A DNA stretch of 46,408 nt from Chromatiaceae bacterium (GTDB taxonomy: Bacteria; Pseudomonadota; Gammaproteobacteria; Chromatiales; Chromatiaceae): the NCBI GenBank assembly GCA_028277905.1, contig JANQFI010000046.1, forward strand, positions 1-46,408, read 5' to 3'. The notes under the pieces are model-generated. The model did not search any database. It saw only the letters and a program-made list of their open reading frames with translations, and was not told where the DNA came from. Both the position numbers and the translations under genes were made by a program. Of this stretch, positions 18,683 to 29,562 are shown in pieces. Numbering within the stretch: the stretch's first letter is position 1; every line of letters begins with the position of its first letter.

Positions 18683-21600
18683 ATGATCACGAGAACCCAG
18701 CGAAAGGCTGCGATGGCGCTCCTATCCATTTGGCGGCCAGATTCTCTTCCAGGCCCAAGCGCAGGCCCACGCGGGGGCGCAGGCGCAGGCGCACGCGATC
18801 GAGCCGTTGCGTCAGGACAAGGGCAATCGCAGCGCCGACTGCTGTCGGTGGCTTGGCTCTGCGTCCTCTCGGCGATCTTTGCGCTGGGCACGGCGAGCGC
18901 GCGCGACGGGAAGGCCCAGCGACAGCCAGAGGATGCGGGACGCAACCTGCAGCTGCGCCGGCTCGGTGTCGCCGACGGGCTGTCGCAGGCAGCGGTCAAC
19001 GCCATCGTGCAGGATCGTCAAGGCTTTATCTGGCTCGGTACCCAGGAAGGGCTGAATCGCTTCGATGGCGTCCAGATCCTCTCCTACAGCCACGACCCGA
19101 CCCGTCCCGATTCCCTCGGCCATGATTGGGTTTGGGACATGCTGGTGGATCGCGCCGGCGCGCTTTGGGTCGGCACCGACGGCGGCGGGCTGAGCCGCTT
19201 CGAGCGCGCAGCCGGGCGCTTCGTCAACCTCCGCCACCGTCCCGGCGATCCCCATTCGCTGCCCGGTGATCGCGTCCGCGCGCTGCTGCAGGACCGAGAC
19301 GGCCAGATCTGGATCGGCACGGACGGCGCCGGACTGGCGCGGCTCGATCCCGCCAGCCTCGAGATCAGGCGCTACCGCCATGACCCGGATGATCCGCACG
19401 GCCTCAGCCACGACCGGGTGATGGGCCTGTTCGAAGATCGTCGCGGCACGCTCTGGGTCGCTACCGACGGCGGGGGTCTATTGCGCTGGAACCCTGCCGC
19501 GAACCGCTTCAAGGCCTATCGCCATGACCCGGACGACCCGGAGACCATCGGCAGCGATCGCGTGCGAGCCATCTTCGAGGCCGAGGACGGACGGCTCTGG
19601 ATCGGCACCACCGATGCTGGGCTGAGCATGCTCGAGCCGAGCCGGCGGCGCTTTCGGCGCTTCCCGCCGGACGCGCACGGGCGAGGCGCCCCGCTCGGAC
19701 CGATCCGCGATATCGCGCAAGACCAGGATGGCACAGTCTGGATCGCCTCCGCCGGCGGCCTCTGCGAATGGCTGCCCCGATCGGAGTCGTTCAACTGTTA
19801 CCGAGAGGACGTCGCGGATCCGAAGAGCCTGCCGGACAACCGCGTGACACAGGTCTACCAGGATCGCGGTGGCGTGCTTTGGATCGGCACCTACAAGGGC
19901 GCGGCGAGCTGGAACTACGTCAGCGACGCCTTCCGCGACTACGGCAAGCGGCCAGACGATGGCGTCGCCCTGAGCGAGGATGTGATCACGTCGATCGACG
20001 AGGATAGCGAGGGTGGGCTCTGGATCGGTACCTACGGCGGTGGCCTGAATCGGCTCGATCCGGCGAGGGGCAGGGTGCAGGTCTGGCGCCACGACCCGGA
20101 AGATCCGCAAAGCCTCGCCAGCGACCGGGTCATGGCAGTGCATGTCGGCGCCGATGGCCAGGTCTGGGTGGGCAGCCGCTCCTCGGGTCTGAGTCGGCTG
20201 GATCCGGTCACCGGCAGCGTCCTGCGCTACCGCCATGATGCCGATGATCCGCACAGCCTCGGCGGTGACGGCATCACGCGCATCGCCGGCGATCCGGACG
20301 GCAGCATCTGGATCGGCAGCTATGGCGGCGGGCTCAGCCACCTGGATCCTGACAATGGGCGATTCAGGGTCTATAGACACGACCCGGACAACCCGCGTAG
20401 CCTGAGCAGCGACCGTGTCCTGGCGGTGCTGCACACCAGCGATGGCCAGATGCTGGTCGGGACCGAGGACGGTGGACTCAACGAGGGCTCGGGCAGTGCC
20501 GGCTTCGCGCATCATCGCTTCGACGCGGCGCGCCCGGACAGTCTCTCCAGCGACACCGCCTGGGATCTGCTGGAGGCCGGCGACGGTTCTCTGTGGATCG
20601 CCACCTCAGGAGGCGGGTTGAGTCGCTGGCTGGCGGAGGACCGCCGGGTCGGCCGATCGGTGTTCCAGCGCTACGACAAACGCAATGGACTGGTCAGCAA
20701 TTCCATCATGGCCGTGCTCGAGGACGACGTCGGCGCAATCTGGATCAGCGGCAACAATGGCCTGTCGCGGCTCGATCCCGACAGCGGCGCCGTACGCCAT
20801 TTCGACACGAGCAACGGCCTGAAGAGCAACGACTTCACCCAGGGCGCGAGGGCGCGAGCCAAGCGCGGGGAGCTGGCCTTCGGAGGCTCCCAAGGCCTGG
20901 TCTTGTTCCATCCCCGGGAGATTCGTGCCAATCGCCATCCGCCGCAGGTGGCGGTGCAGGTGATGTCACCTCGAGGCGTGCTGGGGCGTGCCTACAGCAG
21001 CAGCGACGAGCCGGCGCGGATCGATGCCAGCTTTCGGGATTACACCATCAGCTTCGAGCTGGCGGCGCTCGATTTCACGTCGCCGGACAAGAACCGTTTT
21101 CGCTATCAGCTGCAGGGCTTCGACCGCGATTGGATCAGCTCCGGGCCCTTCCGCCGCGCGACCTATACCAACCTTCCGGCACGGAGCTATCGCTTCCGCG
21201 TCGAGGCAACGAATAGCGACGGCATCAGGAGCGAGCGCAGCGCCGATGTCATCCTCAGGGTGCGGCCTCCGCCCTGGCGCAGCCTCTGGGCCTATTGCGC
21301 CTATCTGCTGCTGGCGATCACGGTGATCGGCCTGTATCTGCGTGCGCATGGCAAGAAGCTGCGCTGGGAGGCGGCACAGCGCCAACTGCTCGAAGCGAAG
21401 GTGCGGCAGCGGACCCAAGAGCTCAGCGAGCGCAATCTGGCCCTCGAAGCGCTGAACGAGCAGCTCAAGCAGGCAAGTGTCACCGATGCGCTCACCGGCT
21501 TGAAGAATCGCAGATACTTCTACGAGGCGATCGAGCCCGAGGCGTCAATGATCCGACGCCTGTATACCGACCTCGCGCCGCCGGTAGAGATCGACAGCCG

Positions 21601-22180
21601 CATCAGTCTGGTTCCTTTCCTGTTTTTCATGATGATAGACCTGGATGGCTTCAAGCTCATCAATGACACCTACGGTCACCAGGCCGGTGACGCCGCGTTG
21701 CGCCAGGTCCGCGACCTGCTGCGCCGCTGTTGCCGCAACTCAGATAGCATCATCCGTTGGGGTGAGGATAAGTTCCTCGTGTTCGGCCGCAGCGGCGGCC
21801 ATCCCGCGGCGGAGAAGCTTGCCGAGCGCGTTCGTCGCGATCTGGCGGATCATCAGTATCAGCTCGGCGACGGCAAGATCGGCCGGCTATCCGGGTCGAT
21901 AGGGCTGGCAGCCTATCCAATGGTGCCTGGCAAGCCAGACCTGGTCGATTGGGAGACGGTGTTGGCGATCGCCGATCAGGCCTCGTACATCGCCAGGCGG
22001 AACCAGTGCAACGCCTGGGTTGCCATCTATGCCACGGGGCGTGGATTCAAGGCGGATACGCCCATGCGCATCAAGCAGGATCTCGCCGGCTTGATCGAGC
22101 AGGGCGTCATGCGTATCGAGACGTCGATTACCAAGGACCTGCACACGCTCTCTGACAAGACCGAAGCCGTGCAGGTCTGA
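18683..22180 (+). CDS. Propeller sensor protein with degenerate GGDEF domain
   Basis: The product is about 1165 residues from the ATG at 18683; a start at 18713 is also possible. It has a hydrophobic signal or anchor (about 52-72), then roughly a dozen two-component-propeller blades of about 45 residues, each with a core like LWIGTxGGGLSRLDP. These are followed by a Y_Y_Y domain (YTNLPARSYRFRVEA), one membrane helix (WAYCAYLLLAITVIGLYL), a coiled coil and a C-terminal GGDEF domain. The layout predicts a periplasmic ligand sensor with cytoplasmic output. The domain keeps DALTGLKNRR and MIDLDGFKLINDTYGH, but the active-site motif reads G1027-E-D-K-F instead of GGDEF. It is therefore probably not an active diguanylate cyclase. 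It lies 7 bp before the kinase gene and resembles it over most of its length. Confidence 0.88.
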   Translation: MITRTQRKAAMALLSIWRPDSLPGPSAGPRGGAGAGARDRAVASGQGQSQRRLLSVAWLCVLSAIFALGTASARDGKAQRQPEDAGRNLQLRRLGVADGLSQAAVNAIVQDRQGFIWLGTQEGLNRFDGVQILSYSHDPTRPDSLGHDWVWDMLVDRAGALWVGTDGGGLSRFERAAGRFVNLRHRPGDPHSLPGDRVRALLQDRDGQIWIGTDGAGLARLDPASLEIRRYRHDPDDPHGLSHDRVMGLFEDRRGTLWVATDGGGLLRWNPAANRFKAYRHDPDDPETIGSDRVRAIFEAEDGRLWIGTTDAGLSMLEPSRRRFRRFPPDAHGRGAPLGPIRDIAQDQDGTVWIASAGGLCEWLPRSESFNCYREDVADPKSLPDNRVTQVYQDRGGVLWIGTYKGAASWNYVSDAFRDYGKRPDDGVALSEDVITSIDEDSEGGLWIGTYGGGLNRLDPARGRVQVWRHDPEDPQSLASDRVMAVHVGADGQVWVGSRSSGLSRLDPVTGSVLRYRHDADDPHSLGGDGITRIAGDPDGSIWIGSYGGGLSHLDPDNGRFRVYRHDPDNPRSLSSDRVLAVLHTSDGQMLVGTEDGGLNEGSGSAGFAHHRFDAARPDSLSSDTAWDLLEAGDGSLWIATSGGGLSRWLAEDRRVGRSVFQRYDKRNGLVSNSIMAVLEDDVGAIWISGNNGLSRLDPDSGAVRHFDTSNGLKSNDFTQGARARAKRGELAFGGSQGLVLFHPREIRANRHPPQVAVQVMSPRGVLGRAYSSSDEPARIDASFRDYTISFELAALDFTSPDKNRFRYQLQGFDRDWISSGPFRRATYTNLPARSYRFRVEATNSDGIRSERSADVILRVRPPPWRSLWAYCAYLLLAITVIGLYLRAHGKKLRWEAAQRQLLEAKVRQRTQELSERNLALEALNEQLKQASVTDALTGLKNRRYFYEAIEPEASMIRRLYTDLAPPVEIDSRISLVPFLFFMMIDLDGFKLINDTYGHQAGDAALRQVRDLLRRCCRNSDSIIRWGEDKFLVFGRSGGHPAAEKLAERVRRDLADHQYQLGDGKIGRLSGSIGLAAYPMVPGKPDLVDWETVLAIADQASYIARRNQCNAWVAIYATGRGFKADTPMRIKQDLAGLIEQGVMRIETSITKDLHTLSDKTEAVQV

Positions 22181-22187
22181 TCGGCCC

Positions 22188-25100
22188 ATGCCGCCATCGA
22201 GCCGAATCCCTTTGTTGCTGCAGGTCTTGCCCTGGCTGGGCCTCTGCATCTGGTGCGACGTCGCCATGGCGGTGTTCAACCACATTCCGTTCAACAGGCT
22301 CGGTGTCCGCGACGGACTCTCCCAGGCAGCCGTGCATGCCATTGCCCAGGACGAGATCGGGTTCATGTGGTTCGGGACACAGGAGGGACTCAATCGTTGG
22401 GATGGACGCAGCTTCATGACCCTGCGCCAGGATCCCTTTGACCCCGATTCGCTGTCCCACAGTTGGATCTATGCGCTGCTGCTCGATCGCGACGGCGCAC
22501 TCTGGGTCGGCACCCATGGCGGAGGCGTTAATCGCATCGACCCCGTCACGCTTGCGATACGTCGACTGCCCGCAGGGCCGGCATCCGCCAAGGGCCTCAG
22601 CTCCGGGCGCGTGCGCGCTCTGTATCAGGACCGGTCCGGCACCCTCTGGGTCGGCACCGACGGTGGCGGCCTGAACCGCTTCGACCCGATACGCAATCGC
22701 ATGAAGCATCTGCCGTACGAAGACGAGGGCCCGCACAGCCTCGGGCATGCCGCGGTGCGATGTATCGACGGGGACCCCGAAGGACGCATCTGGATCGGCA
22801 CCGACGGCGGAGGACTCGCCCAGCTCTGGCCGGACGAGGAGCACTTTCGCCACTATCGCAACGACCCAGCGGACCCGGAGAGCCTCGCCAGCGATCGCGT
22901 CAGCGCCCTGCTCGTCGAACCGACTGGAAGGCTCTGGGTGGGTACCTATGAGGGGGATTTGCAGGTCCTCGATGCCGACCGCGAGCGGTTCCAGCGCGTC
23001 GACTACCGCGATACGGAAGTCACCAGCGCGCGCCCAGGCATGATCCGCTCCATCTTCCGAGACCGTTTCGGCGTGCTCTGGATAGGTACCGACGAGGGTC
23101 TCTATCACCGCTCGCCGGCTTCAGACCGATTCACTCGGCACGCCAACGACCCGGCCGATCCGCACAGCCTGAGCGAGAACCGGGTGACCAGCCTGTTCCA
23201 GGACCGCGGCGGCGTGCTCTGGGTGGGGACCTATGGTGGCCTGAGCCGCTGGAATGCAGTGACCGGGACTATTGATCTCTACCGGCACGACCCGGATGAC
23301 GCCGGCGGTCTCGGTGCCAGCGTTGTGACCGCTTTCGCGACGGCGCCAGGGCGGGTCTGGATAGGTACCTATGGTGGCGGACTCGGCGCCATGGACCCGG
23401 AGAGCGGCCGTTTTCTGCACCATCGGCACGACCCGGAAGACCCCGCTAGTCTCGGCGATGACCGTGTCGGCTCCTTACTGGTGGACGACGAGGACACCCT
23501 CTGGGTGGGAACCATGACGGCCGGACTCGACCGTCTGCGTCCTGACGGCAGCGGCTTCGAGCACTTTCGCCACGACCCGGACGATCCGACGAGCATCAGC
23601 GCCGATGGCATCACCGCGTTGCACCAGGGACGGGATGGATCGATCTGGGCTGCGACCTGGAAGGGCGGTCTCAACCGGCTGGATCCGGTCACGGGTCGCT
23701 TCCAGCACTGGCGCCATGACCCGGAGCGGACCGACAGCCTCGGCAGCGACCGGCTCTTGTCGCTCTGTGGCGAGGGCGACAACATGCTCTGGATCGGCAC
23801 CCACGGCAGCGGACTGAACGCCTTGAACCTGCACACCGGCTCGGTTCAACGTATCCGAAACCTCCCCGCCATCCCCACCAGCTTGAGCAGCGACAGCGTC
23901 TATTCGCTGCATCTCGATGCCGTTGGAGACCTCTGGATCGGGACCGACAGCGGCTTGAACCGATGGTCGGCAACGGATCGGCGCACGGGCAAGGTCCGGT
24001 TTCAACGCTTCACGCGCCGCGACGGCCTGCCTAGTGACGTGATCCAAGGCATCGAAAGTGACGACACGGGCCTGATCTGGCTGAGCACCAACCGCGGGTT
24101 GGCACGGCTGAACGCCGACCTCGGCGCGATCAAGACCTATGACCTGACCGACGGGCTCCAAGGCTATGATTTCAATCAGGGCGCGCATCTGCGCGCCAGT
24201 GATGGGCGCCTCTTCTTCGGCGGTGCCAAGGGCTTCAACGTCTTCGACCCGCAGGAGATGCGCGATAATGCCCAGGCGCCCCCGGTCGTGCTGACCGCCT
24301 TTCTGAAGCATAATCGGCCCGTATCCACAGATGTTGCGCTGCCCGCGCTGACCGAGATCGAATTGGATCACGGGGACGACATGGTATCTTTCGAGGTGGC
24401 GGCGTTGGAGTTCACCCAGCCCGAGCGCAATCAGCTCCGTTACCGCCTCCTGGGCTTCGACCAGGATTGGCTCGACGCCTCGTCGATGCTGCGCCTGACC
24501 TATACCAACCTGCCGCCCGGCAGCTATAAGCTGCGCGTCATCGCCGCCAATAGCGACGGCGTCTGGAACGAGCAGGGTCTCACCCTCGCGCTGCGGGTCC
24601 GTCCTGCCCCCTGGCAGACCTGGTGGGCCTATACGCTCTACGGACTGGGCGTGGTGATTGCCTTGTTCGTGTATCTGCGCCTGCATGCCCGGCGCCTGGC
24701 TCGGACCATCGGCATGCGTCGGCAGGAGGAGGCGAACGAGGCCAAGAGCCGCTTCCTGACGACCCTGAGTCACGAGATTCGAACGCCGATGAGCGGCGTG
24801 CTCGGCATGACCCAGCTGTTGCTGGGCACGCGCTTGGATATGACGCAACAGCGCTTCGCCCGCAGCATCAAGCGCTCGGCGGAGTCGCTGCTCGGGATCA
24901 TCAGCGACGTGCTCGACTATGCCCGCATCGAGGCCGGCGAGATCGACCTGGAGTCGATCCCCTTCGATCTGCGGATGGAGATCGAAGAGCTGTTGCTGCT
25001 GTTGGCGCCTCAGGCGCACGAGAAGGGCCTGGAGGTGCTCTGCGACATCCCGCGCGGGCTGCCGACGGCCGTACGGGGCGACCCACTGCGTCTGCGCCAG

Positions 25101-26771
25101 ATACTGACCAATCTGGTCGGCAACGCCATCAAGTTCACCGAGCAGGGAGAGATCATGGTCGCGGTCGAGCTGGCCGAGGACGCGCCTGAGTCCTTATACC
25201 TTTTCCGCGTCGAGGACACCGGGATTGGCCTCACCGAGGCGCAACGCGAGACCGTGTTCGAGACCTTCCGCCAGGCCGAAGGCTCGACCGCCCGGCGTTA
25301 TGGTGGCACCGGCCTGGGCCTGACCATTGCCCGCCGCCTGGTGGAGGGGATGCGGGGTAGCATCTCGGTCGCCAGTACCCCGGGCCAGGGCTCGGTGTTC
25401 AGCTTCACGGCAAGGCTTGCGCCGGAGACATCGGCGGTGGAGGGCGGGGTGCAGGAGCCCCAGGTGCGTTTTTCCGGGCGCCGGGCTCTGATCGTGGACG
25501 ATCATGCGCGGGCCGGTGCCTTGCTCAGTCATCAATGCCGTGACCTGGGCTTGGACGTCGAGCATATTGCCGTGGGCTCCAAGGCCGCCGAGACCCTGCA
25601 GAGCGCGAGCATCGACGGCCACCCCTTTGATGTCGTCCTGATCGATCAGAAGATGCCAGGACTGGACGGGATAATGCTGGCCCGGCTGCTCGCGGCTGTC
25701 CCGGACATCGGCGACTGCAAGCTGATCCTGCTCGTCGGCGCGGGTCCAGACGAGTTGGAGATCGGTCGCAGTGAGCCGCTGCTGAACGCCATCGTCACCA
25801 AGCCAGTGCGACCGTCGGAGCTGGCGCGCACCCTGGCAAGAGCCCTGGGCGGACCCACACCGCGAACGGCCATGGCGACGCGGGACGATCGGGGCAGATT
25901 CAGCGGACGGGTCCTGCTGGCGGACGACGTCCTCATCAACCAAGAGGTCGCGAGTCTGATCTTGCAGAGCCTCGGTTGCGATGTCGAGGTGGCGGGCAAC
26001 GGTGTCGAGGTGCTAGAGGCGCTGCAGCAAGAGCGATTCGACCTTGTGCTCATGGACGCGATGATGCCAGAGATGGACGGGCTGGAGGCCACACGCCGAC
26101 TGCGCGCTCTGGAGCAGGAGCGTGGCGGCGGCGAGCACCTTCCCGTCATCGCCTTGACGGCCGACGTACGCGAGGCCAGTCGCACTGCCTGCCTGAGGTC
26201 AGGCATGGATGATTACCTGCGCAAGCCGCTGGAGGTGCGGGAGCTCCAGTCGGCCCTGGAGCACTGGCTCGAGCCGGCGCGGCCGCGGCAGGTCGGCGCG
26301 GTCACTGCCGAAGACGAGCGCAGCCATGGTCAAGCGGCGCCGCCGCCCGGCGTCGCCGGCGCGGGCACGACGACATCGCCGGTGACAGCCGCCGCGGATC
26401 TGTTGGTCGACCCGGGCGTGATCGACACTCAGATCCTAGACCTCATCCGCGCGATGCAGCGACCCGAGCACCCGGACCTGGTTGCGCGCGTCCTTGGCAT
26501 CTATCTCGGCGAGGCACCGCGCTTGTTGGAGCAGATCCAGGATGCGGTGGTCAACGGTGATCTCGAGCAGCTCGGACGAGCGGCGCATGCGCTCAAGTCC
26601 AGCAGCGCGCACATTGGCGCAAACTCGGTCGCTGCCTTGGCTCGTGAGCTCGAGCTCAAGGCCCGAAAGCACTCGAAACCTGGCGTCGACGAGCTCCTGA
26701 CCCTGATTGAGCAGAGCTTCAATGATGTGCGGGAAGCATTGGAGCTGATCGCTCCCAATCGTGCAGCCTGA
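22188..26771 (+). CDS. Propeller hybrid histidine kinase (HisKA-HATPase-REC-REC-HPt)
   Basis: The 1527-residue hybrid kinase begins with a signal-like segment (about 8-28). The periplasmic propeller (about 35-700) has repeats such as [15 protein letters not shown], then a Y_Y_Y domain (about 710-800) and a membrane helix ([18 protein letters not shown]). The cytoplasmic kinase has H862 in [11 protein letters not shown], the N box with N979 (NLVGNAIKF), and the ATP site from D1010 (DTGIG) to GGTGLGL. Two receiver domains follow, with acceptors D1153 (LIDQKMPG) and D1290 ([11 protein letters not shown]). The C-terminal HPt domain has H1467 in AAHALKSSS. All key phosphorelay residues are present, so it should be active. 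The ligand is unknown; relatives in gut bacteria sense carbohydrate fragments. Its likely output is the REC domain of the next gene. Confidence 0.93.
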   Translation: MPPSSRIPLLLQVLPWLGLCIWCDVAMAVFNHIPFNRLGVRDGLSQAAVHAIAQDEIGFMWFGTQEGLNRWDGRSFMTLRQDPFDPDSLSHSWIYALLLDRDGALWVGTHGGGVNRIDPVTLAIRRLPAGPASAKGLSSGRVRALYQDRSGTLWVGTDGGGLNRFDPIRNRMKHLPYEDEGPHSLGHAAVRCIDGDPEGRIWIGTDGGGLAQLWPDEEHFRHYRNDPADPESLASDRVSALLVEPTGRLWVGTYEGDLQVLDADRERFQRVDYRDTEVTSARPGMIRSIFRDRFGVLWIGTDEGLYHRSPASDRFTRHANDPADPHSLSENRVTSLFQDRGGVLWVGTYGGLSRWNAVTGTIDLYRHDPDDAGGLGASVVTAFATAPGRVWIGTYGGGLGAMDPESGRFLHHRHDPEDPASLGDDRVGSLLVDDEDTLWVGTMTAGLDRLRPDGSGFEHFRHDPDDPTSISADGITALHQGRDGSIWAATWKGGLNRLDPVTGRFQHWRHDPERTDSLGSDRLLSLCGEGDNMLWIGTHGSGLNALNLHTGSVQRIRNLPAIPTSLSSDSVYSLHLDAVGDLWIGTDSGLNRWSATDRRTGKVRFQRFTRRDGLPSDVIQGIESDDTGLIWLSTNRGLARLNADLGAIKTYDLTDGLQGYDFNQGAHLRASDGRLFFGGAKGFNVFDPQEMRDNAQAPPVVLTAFLKHNRPVSTDVALPALTEIELDHGDDMVSFEVAALEFTQPERNQLRYRLLGFDQDWLDASSMLRLTYTNLPPGSYKLRVIAANSDGVWNEQGLTLALRVRPAPWQTWWAYTLYGLGVVIALFVYLRLHARRLARTIGMRRQEEANEAKSRFLTTLSHEIRTPMSGVLGMTQLLLGTRLDMTQQRFARSIKRSAESLLGIISDVLDYARIEAGEIDLESIPFDLRMEIEELLLLLAPQAHEKGLEVLCDIPRGLPTAVRGDPLRLRQILTNLVGNAIKFTEQGEIMVAVELAEDAPESLYLFRVEDTGIGLTEAQRETVFETFRQAEGSTARRYGGTGLGLTIARRLVEGMRGSISVASTPGQGSVFSFTARLAPETSAVEGGVQEPQVRFSGRRALIVDDHARAGALLSHQCRDLGLDVEHIAVGSKAAETLQSASIDGHPFDVVLIDQKMPGLDGIMLARLLAAVPDIGDCKLILLVGAGPDELEIGRSEPLLNAIVTKPVRPSELARTLARALGGPTPRTAMATRDDRGRFSGRVLLADDVLINQEVASLILQSLGCDVEVAGNGVEVLEALQQERFDLVLMDAMMPEMDGLEATRRLRALEQERGGGEHLPVIALTADVREASRTACLRSGMDDYLRKPLEVRELQSALEHWLEPARPRQVGAVTAEDERSHGQAAPPPGVAGAGTTTSPVTAAADLLVDPGVIDTQILDLIRAMQRPEHPDLVARVLGIYLGEAPRLLEQIQDAVVNGDLEQLGRAAHALKSSSAHIGANSVAALARELELKARKHSKPGVDELLTLIEQSFNDVREALELIAPNRAA

Positions 26772-26786
26772 TCTGGAGTCCGACGC

Positions 26787-28946
26787 TTGTCCCACGAATC
26801 CTCGGCTGAACATCCGAAAAAGGCGCTCATCGTCGACGACGACGCCATGGTGCGGCTGCTCGCCTCAGTGGCTCTGAGCCGTGTCGATCTCGATTGCGAA
26901 GAGGCCGCTGACGGGGTCGAGGCGATCGAGCGCTTCCGCCGAGGTGGCTTCGATCTGATGCTGCTCGACGTAGAGATGCCCATCATGGACGGGATCACCG
27001 CCTGCGCCAAGATCCGGCGCCTCCCTGGTGGCGAGAGCATGGCTATCGTCATGTCCACGGGGCTGGATGATCCGCGCTCTATCGAGCGCGCGTTCGATGC
27101 CGGAGCTACGGATTTCATCACCAAGCCGATCAACTGGAACGTCCTCACGCATCGCGTCCGCTACCTGCTGCGGGCGCGCCAGGCATTCGTCGAGGTGCAG
27201 GAAAGCCGGTCTCGGCTCTGCGAGGCACAGGAGATCGCGCATCTTGGACACTGGGAATGGGACATAGGCACCGGTGAAGCACATTGGTCCGAGGAGGCGC
27301 TGCGCATCCTCGGACGAGGGTCCAGCAGCGTCGCCTTCGGCTGGCCTGGTTATTTGGAGTCGGTGCACCCCAACGACCGACCGTCCGTCACCCGGATCGT
27401 CAGTCGAGCCCTGGAGCGGGGCCAGCCATTCCAATTCGAGCACCTTGTCTTGCTGCCGAGCGGCGAGGAGCGTGTCGTCTTCTCGAAGGGGCAGCTGGCG
27501 TTCGACGGCAGTGGGGAGCCGGAACGGCTGCGCTGCATCATCCAGGACGTCACCGAGCAGCGTCGCGCGGAGGAGCGCATCCACCTCCTATCCTTCTACG
27601 ACGAATTGACTGGCCTGCCGAATCGAGAGCTGTTCGGCGCGCGTGCCAAGCGCCTGCTCCAGACAGCTGCGCGCGAGCGCCTCGGCGTCGCGGCCTTGGT
27701 GCTGGACCTGGACCGCTTCACGCGCATCAACGAGTCCCTGGGCTTCAGCATCGGCGACGAGCTGCTCAAGCGCATCGCGGAACGGATCGTCGATCAGCTC
27801 CGTCGCCGCGACCTCGCCGCGCCCGAAGAGGACCTCGGCGAAGCCACCTATTTGGTTGCCCGGCCCGGCGCTGACGAGTTCAACCTGATGCTGATGCTGC
27901 CGCGCTCGAACGGTATCGCCGCCTTCTTGCAGCGGCTGCTGGAGGCAATCGCCAAGCCCATCGAGATGGGCGATCGGGAGATGTTCGTCACCCCGAGCAT
28001 CGGTGTGTCCGTTTATCCTGACGACGGCGAAGACGTGGAACGGCTGCTCATGAACGCCGGCTCGGCGCTGGCTCGGGCGAAGGCCGATGGTGGCAAGTGC
28101 TTCCGCTTCTATGCCAAGGAGATGAACACGCGTGCCAGCGAGCGGTTGAGCCTGGAATCGCGACTGAATCGAGCCCTGCCCAACAACGAGCTGCAGCTCT
28201 TCTATCAGCCGCAGGTCAGCCTCGCCAGCGGCCAGGTGGTCGGTATGGAGACCTTGCTGCGCTGGGTACCACCCGGCTCGGACCCCATCTCCCCCGGCGT
28301 ATTCATCCCCCTCGCGGAGGAGAGCGGCCTGATACTGGGCATCGGCGCCTGGGTCATCGACGCCGCCTGCCAGCAGATCGCCCGCTGGCGAACCCAGGGG
28401 CTGCAGACGGTCCGCATCGCCGTCAACCTGTCCGCGCGGCAGTTCTACGGCCAGGACCTCGAGGCCCTGGTCAGCGAGGCCTTGGCGGCCGCGGCCATCG
28501 AGCCCGATGCGCTGGAGCTGGAGATCACCGAGGGCATACTCATGGCCGATTCGACCCAGACCAGGGACAAGCTCATGGCCCTGAAGCGGTTCGGCGTCAA
28601 GCTCTCGGTGGACGATTTCGGAACCGGCTACTCGTCTCTGGCGTATCTCAAGACCTTCCCTGTCGACGCGCTCAAGATCGACCGCAGCTTCATCCGCGAC
28701 TTGGACAACGATTCCCGGGACGAGGCCATCGTCCAAACCATCGTCGCGCTCTGTCGAGGTCTCGGCCTGACGACTGTCGCCGAAGGTGTGGAGACCGCGG
28801 CACAGGAGCAGCTGCTGCGCCGCCTGGGTTGCGACCTGGTCCAGGGCTTCGTGTTCAGTCGGCCAGTATCGGCCGAGCGGGCGGCTGAGTTTCTCGCCTC
28901 TGGTCGGCCTCGGTGCCCTGAGCTACAGCTCGGCGCGGGCGCCTGA
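26787..28946 (+). CDS. REC-PAS-GGDEF-EAL response regulator (c-di-GMP)
   Basis: The 719-residue product has four domains. An N-terminal receiver domain has acidic VDDD residues near 17-20 and acceptor D61 (LLDVEMPIMDG). A PAS domain follows at about 145-265 (HLGHWEWDIGTGEAHWSEE). The GGDEF domain (about 270-440) reads GADEF at 361-365, so synthesis of c-di-GMP is doubtful. The EAL phosphodiesterase domain (about 455-705) has E488 in GMETLLRW, NLSARQF, LEITEG, DDFGTGYSSL, KIDRSFI and a conserved EGVE, and so looks active. Translation starts at TTG 26787 after a GGAG, 15 bp after the kinase stop. It probably degrades c-di-GMP in response to phosphate from the hybrid kinase. The GADEF site could bind GTP as an allosteric input (inference). 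Confidence 0.92.
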   Translation: MSHESSAEHPKKALIVDDDAMVRLLASVALSRVDLDCEEAADGVEAIERFRRGGFDLMLLDVEMPIMDGITACAKIRRLPGGESMAIVMSTGLDDPRSIERAFDAGATDFITKPINWNVLTHRVRYLLRARQAFVEVQESRSRLCEAQEIAHLGHWEWDIGTGEAHWSEEALRILGRGSSSVAFGWPGYLESVHPNDRPSVTRIVSRALERGQPFQFEHLVLLPSGEERVVFSKGQLAFDGSGEPERLRCIIQDVTEQRRAEERIHLLSFYDELTGLPNRELFGARAKRLLQTAARERLGVAALVLDLDRFTRINESLGFSIGDELLKRIAERIVDQLRRRDLAAPEEDLGEATYLVARPGADEFNLMLMLPRSNGIAAFLQRLLEAIAKPIEMGDREMFVTPSIGVSVYPDDGEDVERLLMNAGSALARAKADGGKCFRFYAKEMNTRASERLSLESRLNRALPNNELQLFYQPQVSLASGQVVGMETLLRWVPPGSDPISPGVFIPLAEESGLILGIGAWVIDAACQQIARWRTQGLQTVRIAVNLSARQFYGQDLEALVSEALAAAAIEPDALELEITEGILMADSTQTRDKLMALKRFGVKLSVDDFGTGYSSLAYLKTFPVDALKIDRSFIRDLDNDSRDEAIVQTIVALCRGLGLTTVAEGVETAAQEQLLRRLGCDLVQGFVFSRPVSAERAAEFLASGRPRCPELQLGAGA

Positions 28947-29201
28947 GTCGGTCGCAGCGGAACCGAGCTGCGGGGCGCCAAGCGGCCCCTTCCGGACTGT
29001 GGGTGCGGGTGCGGCATCGAGCGCGCCCGGTCGGTCCTCCCATTCGGGCGCTTGCTGCCCCTTGCCGTAGCCTCCCCGACCTGCTCGCTTCCGCCAACCT
29101 GGTCACGGCGGTCATCCCGGTCCACAGGACGCCAGGCGACCCAGGGCCCGGAGCCCATCCCGAGATACGCTGGCGTGCGCGCCACAAAACCGGCGCATGA
29201 G
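28947..29201. other. Intergenic, no gene recognised
   Basis: This stretch follows the response-regulator stop. It shows only short GC-rich inverted repeats and no convincing gene. Confidence 0.3.
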
Positions 29202-29313
29202 CCGAAATTTCGGTGGTCCCCGGCCGAAAGCCGGCGCGAATGCGCGACATTTTTGGCGCTCCCGGCGCCGCTTGCCTGACCTTGTCGCTCAGCTGTTGCA
29301 CTCAGCTGTTGCG
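29202..29313 (+). promoter_or_regulatory. Candidate upstream activator sites for the sigma-54 promoter
   Basis: A perfect 12-bp palindrome CCGAAATTTCGG lies at 29202-29213. Two 13-bp direct repeats, CTCAGCTGTTGCA and CTCAGCTGTTGCG, lie head to tail at 29288-29300 and 29301-29313, each with a CAGCTG palindrome. They are 120-150 bp upstream of the GG of the sigma-54 promoter, the distance at which enhancer-binding activators usually act. Their role is inferred from position. Confidence 0.45.
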
Positions 29314-29435
29314 CTCAGGCTCGCACGCATCGGTGATCGCGGTGCCGGTCTCCCAGCCTATGGGCAGAAGCGAAGGGGCGCTCGCCACGGCGGGCGGCAA
29401 GCTGTCGGCAATTTCCATGCACGCGTTGCGTCATT

Positions 29436-29451
29436 TGGCACGGGCAATGCA
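29436..29451 (+). promoter_or_regulatory. Sigma-54 promoter for the S8 protease genes
   Basis: TGGCACG (29436-29442), a four-base spacer and ATGCA (29447-29451) fit the sigma-54 consensus TGGCACG-N4-TTGCW with one change. The invariant GG (29437-29438) and GC (29449-29450) are exactly ten bases apart. Transcription would start near 29462, about 100 bases before the protease ATG. Confidence 0.7.
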
Positions 29452-29562
29452 GACTGAGCATCAGTGATCCAGGGCAGGGCTCATCCCTCTGTTGCTGCGG
29501 CGCCCGACGGGCCGCCTTGGTCCCCCCGGCAAAGATGCAACCAGCTTCCTCGGAGCACAGCA

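Noticed and set aside
21487..21775. Active diguanylate cyclase in the first propeller protein
   Set aside because: The motif reads GEDKF, lacking the catalytic Glu and the second Gly.
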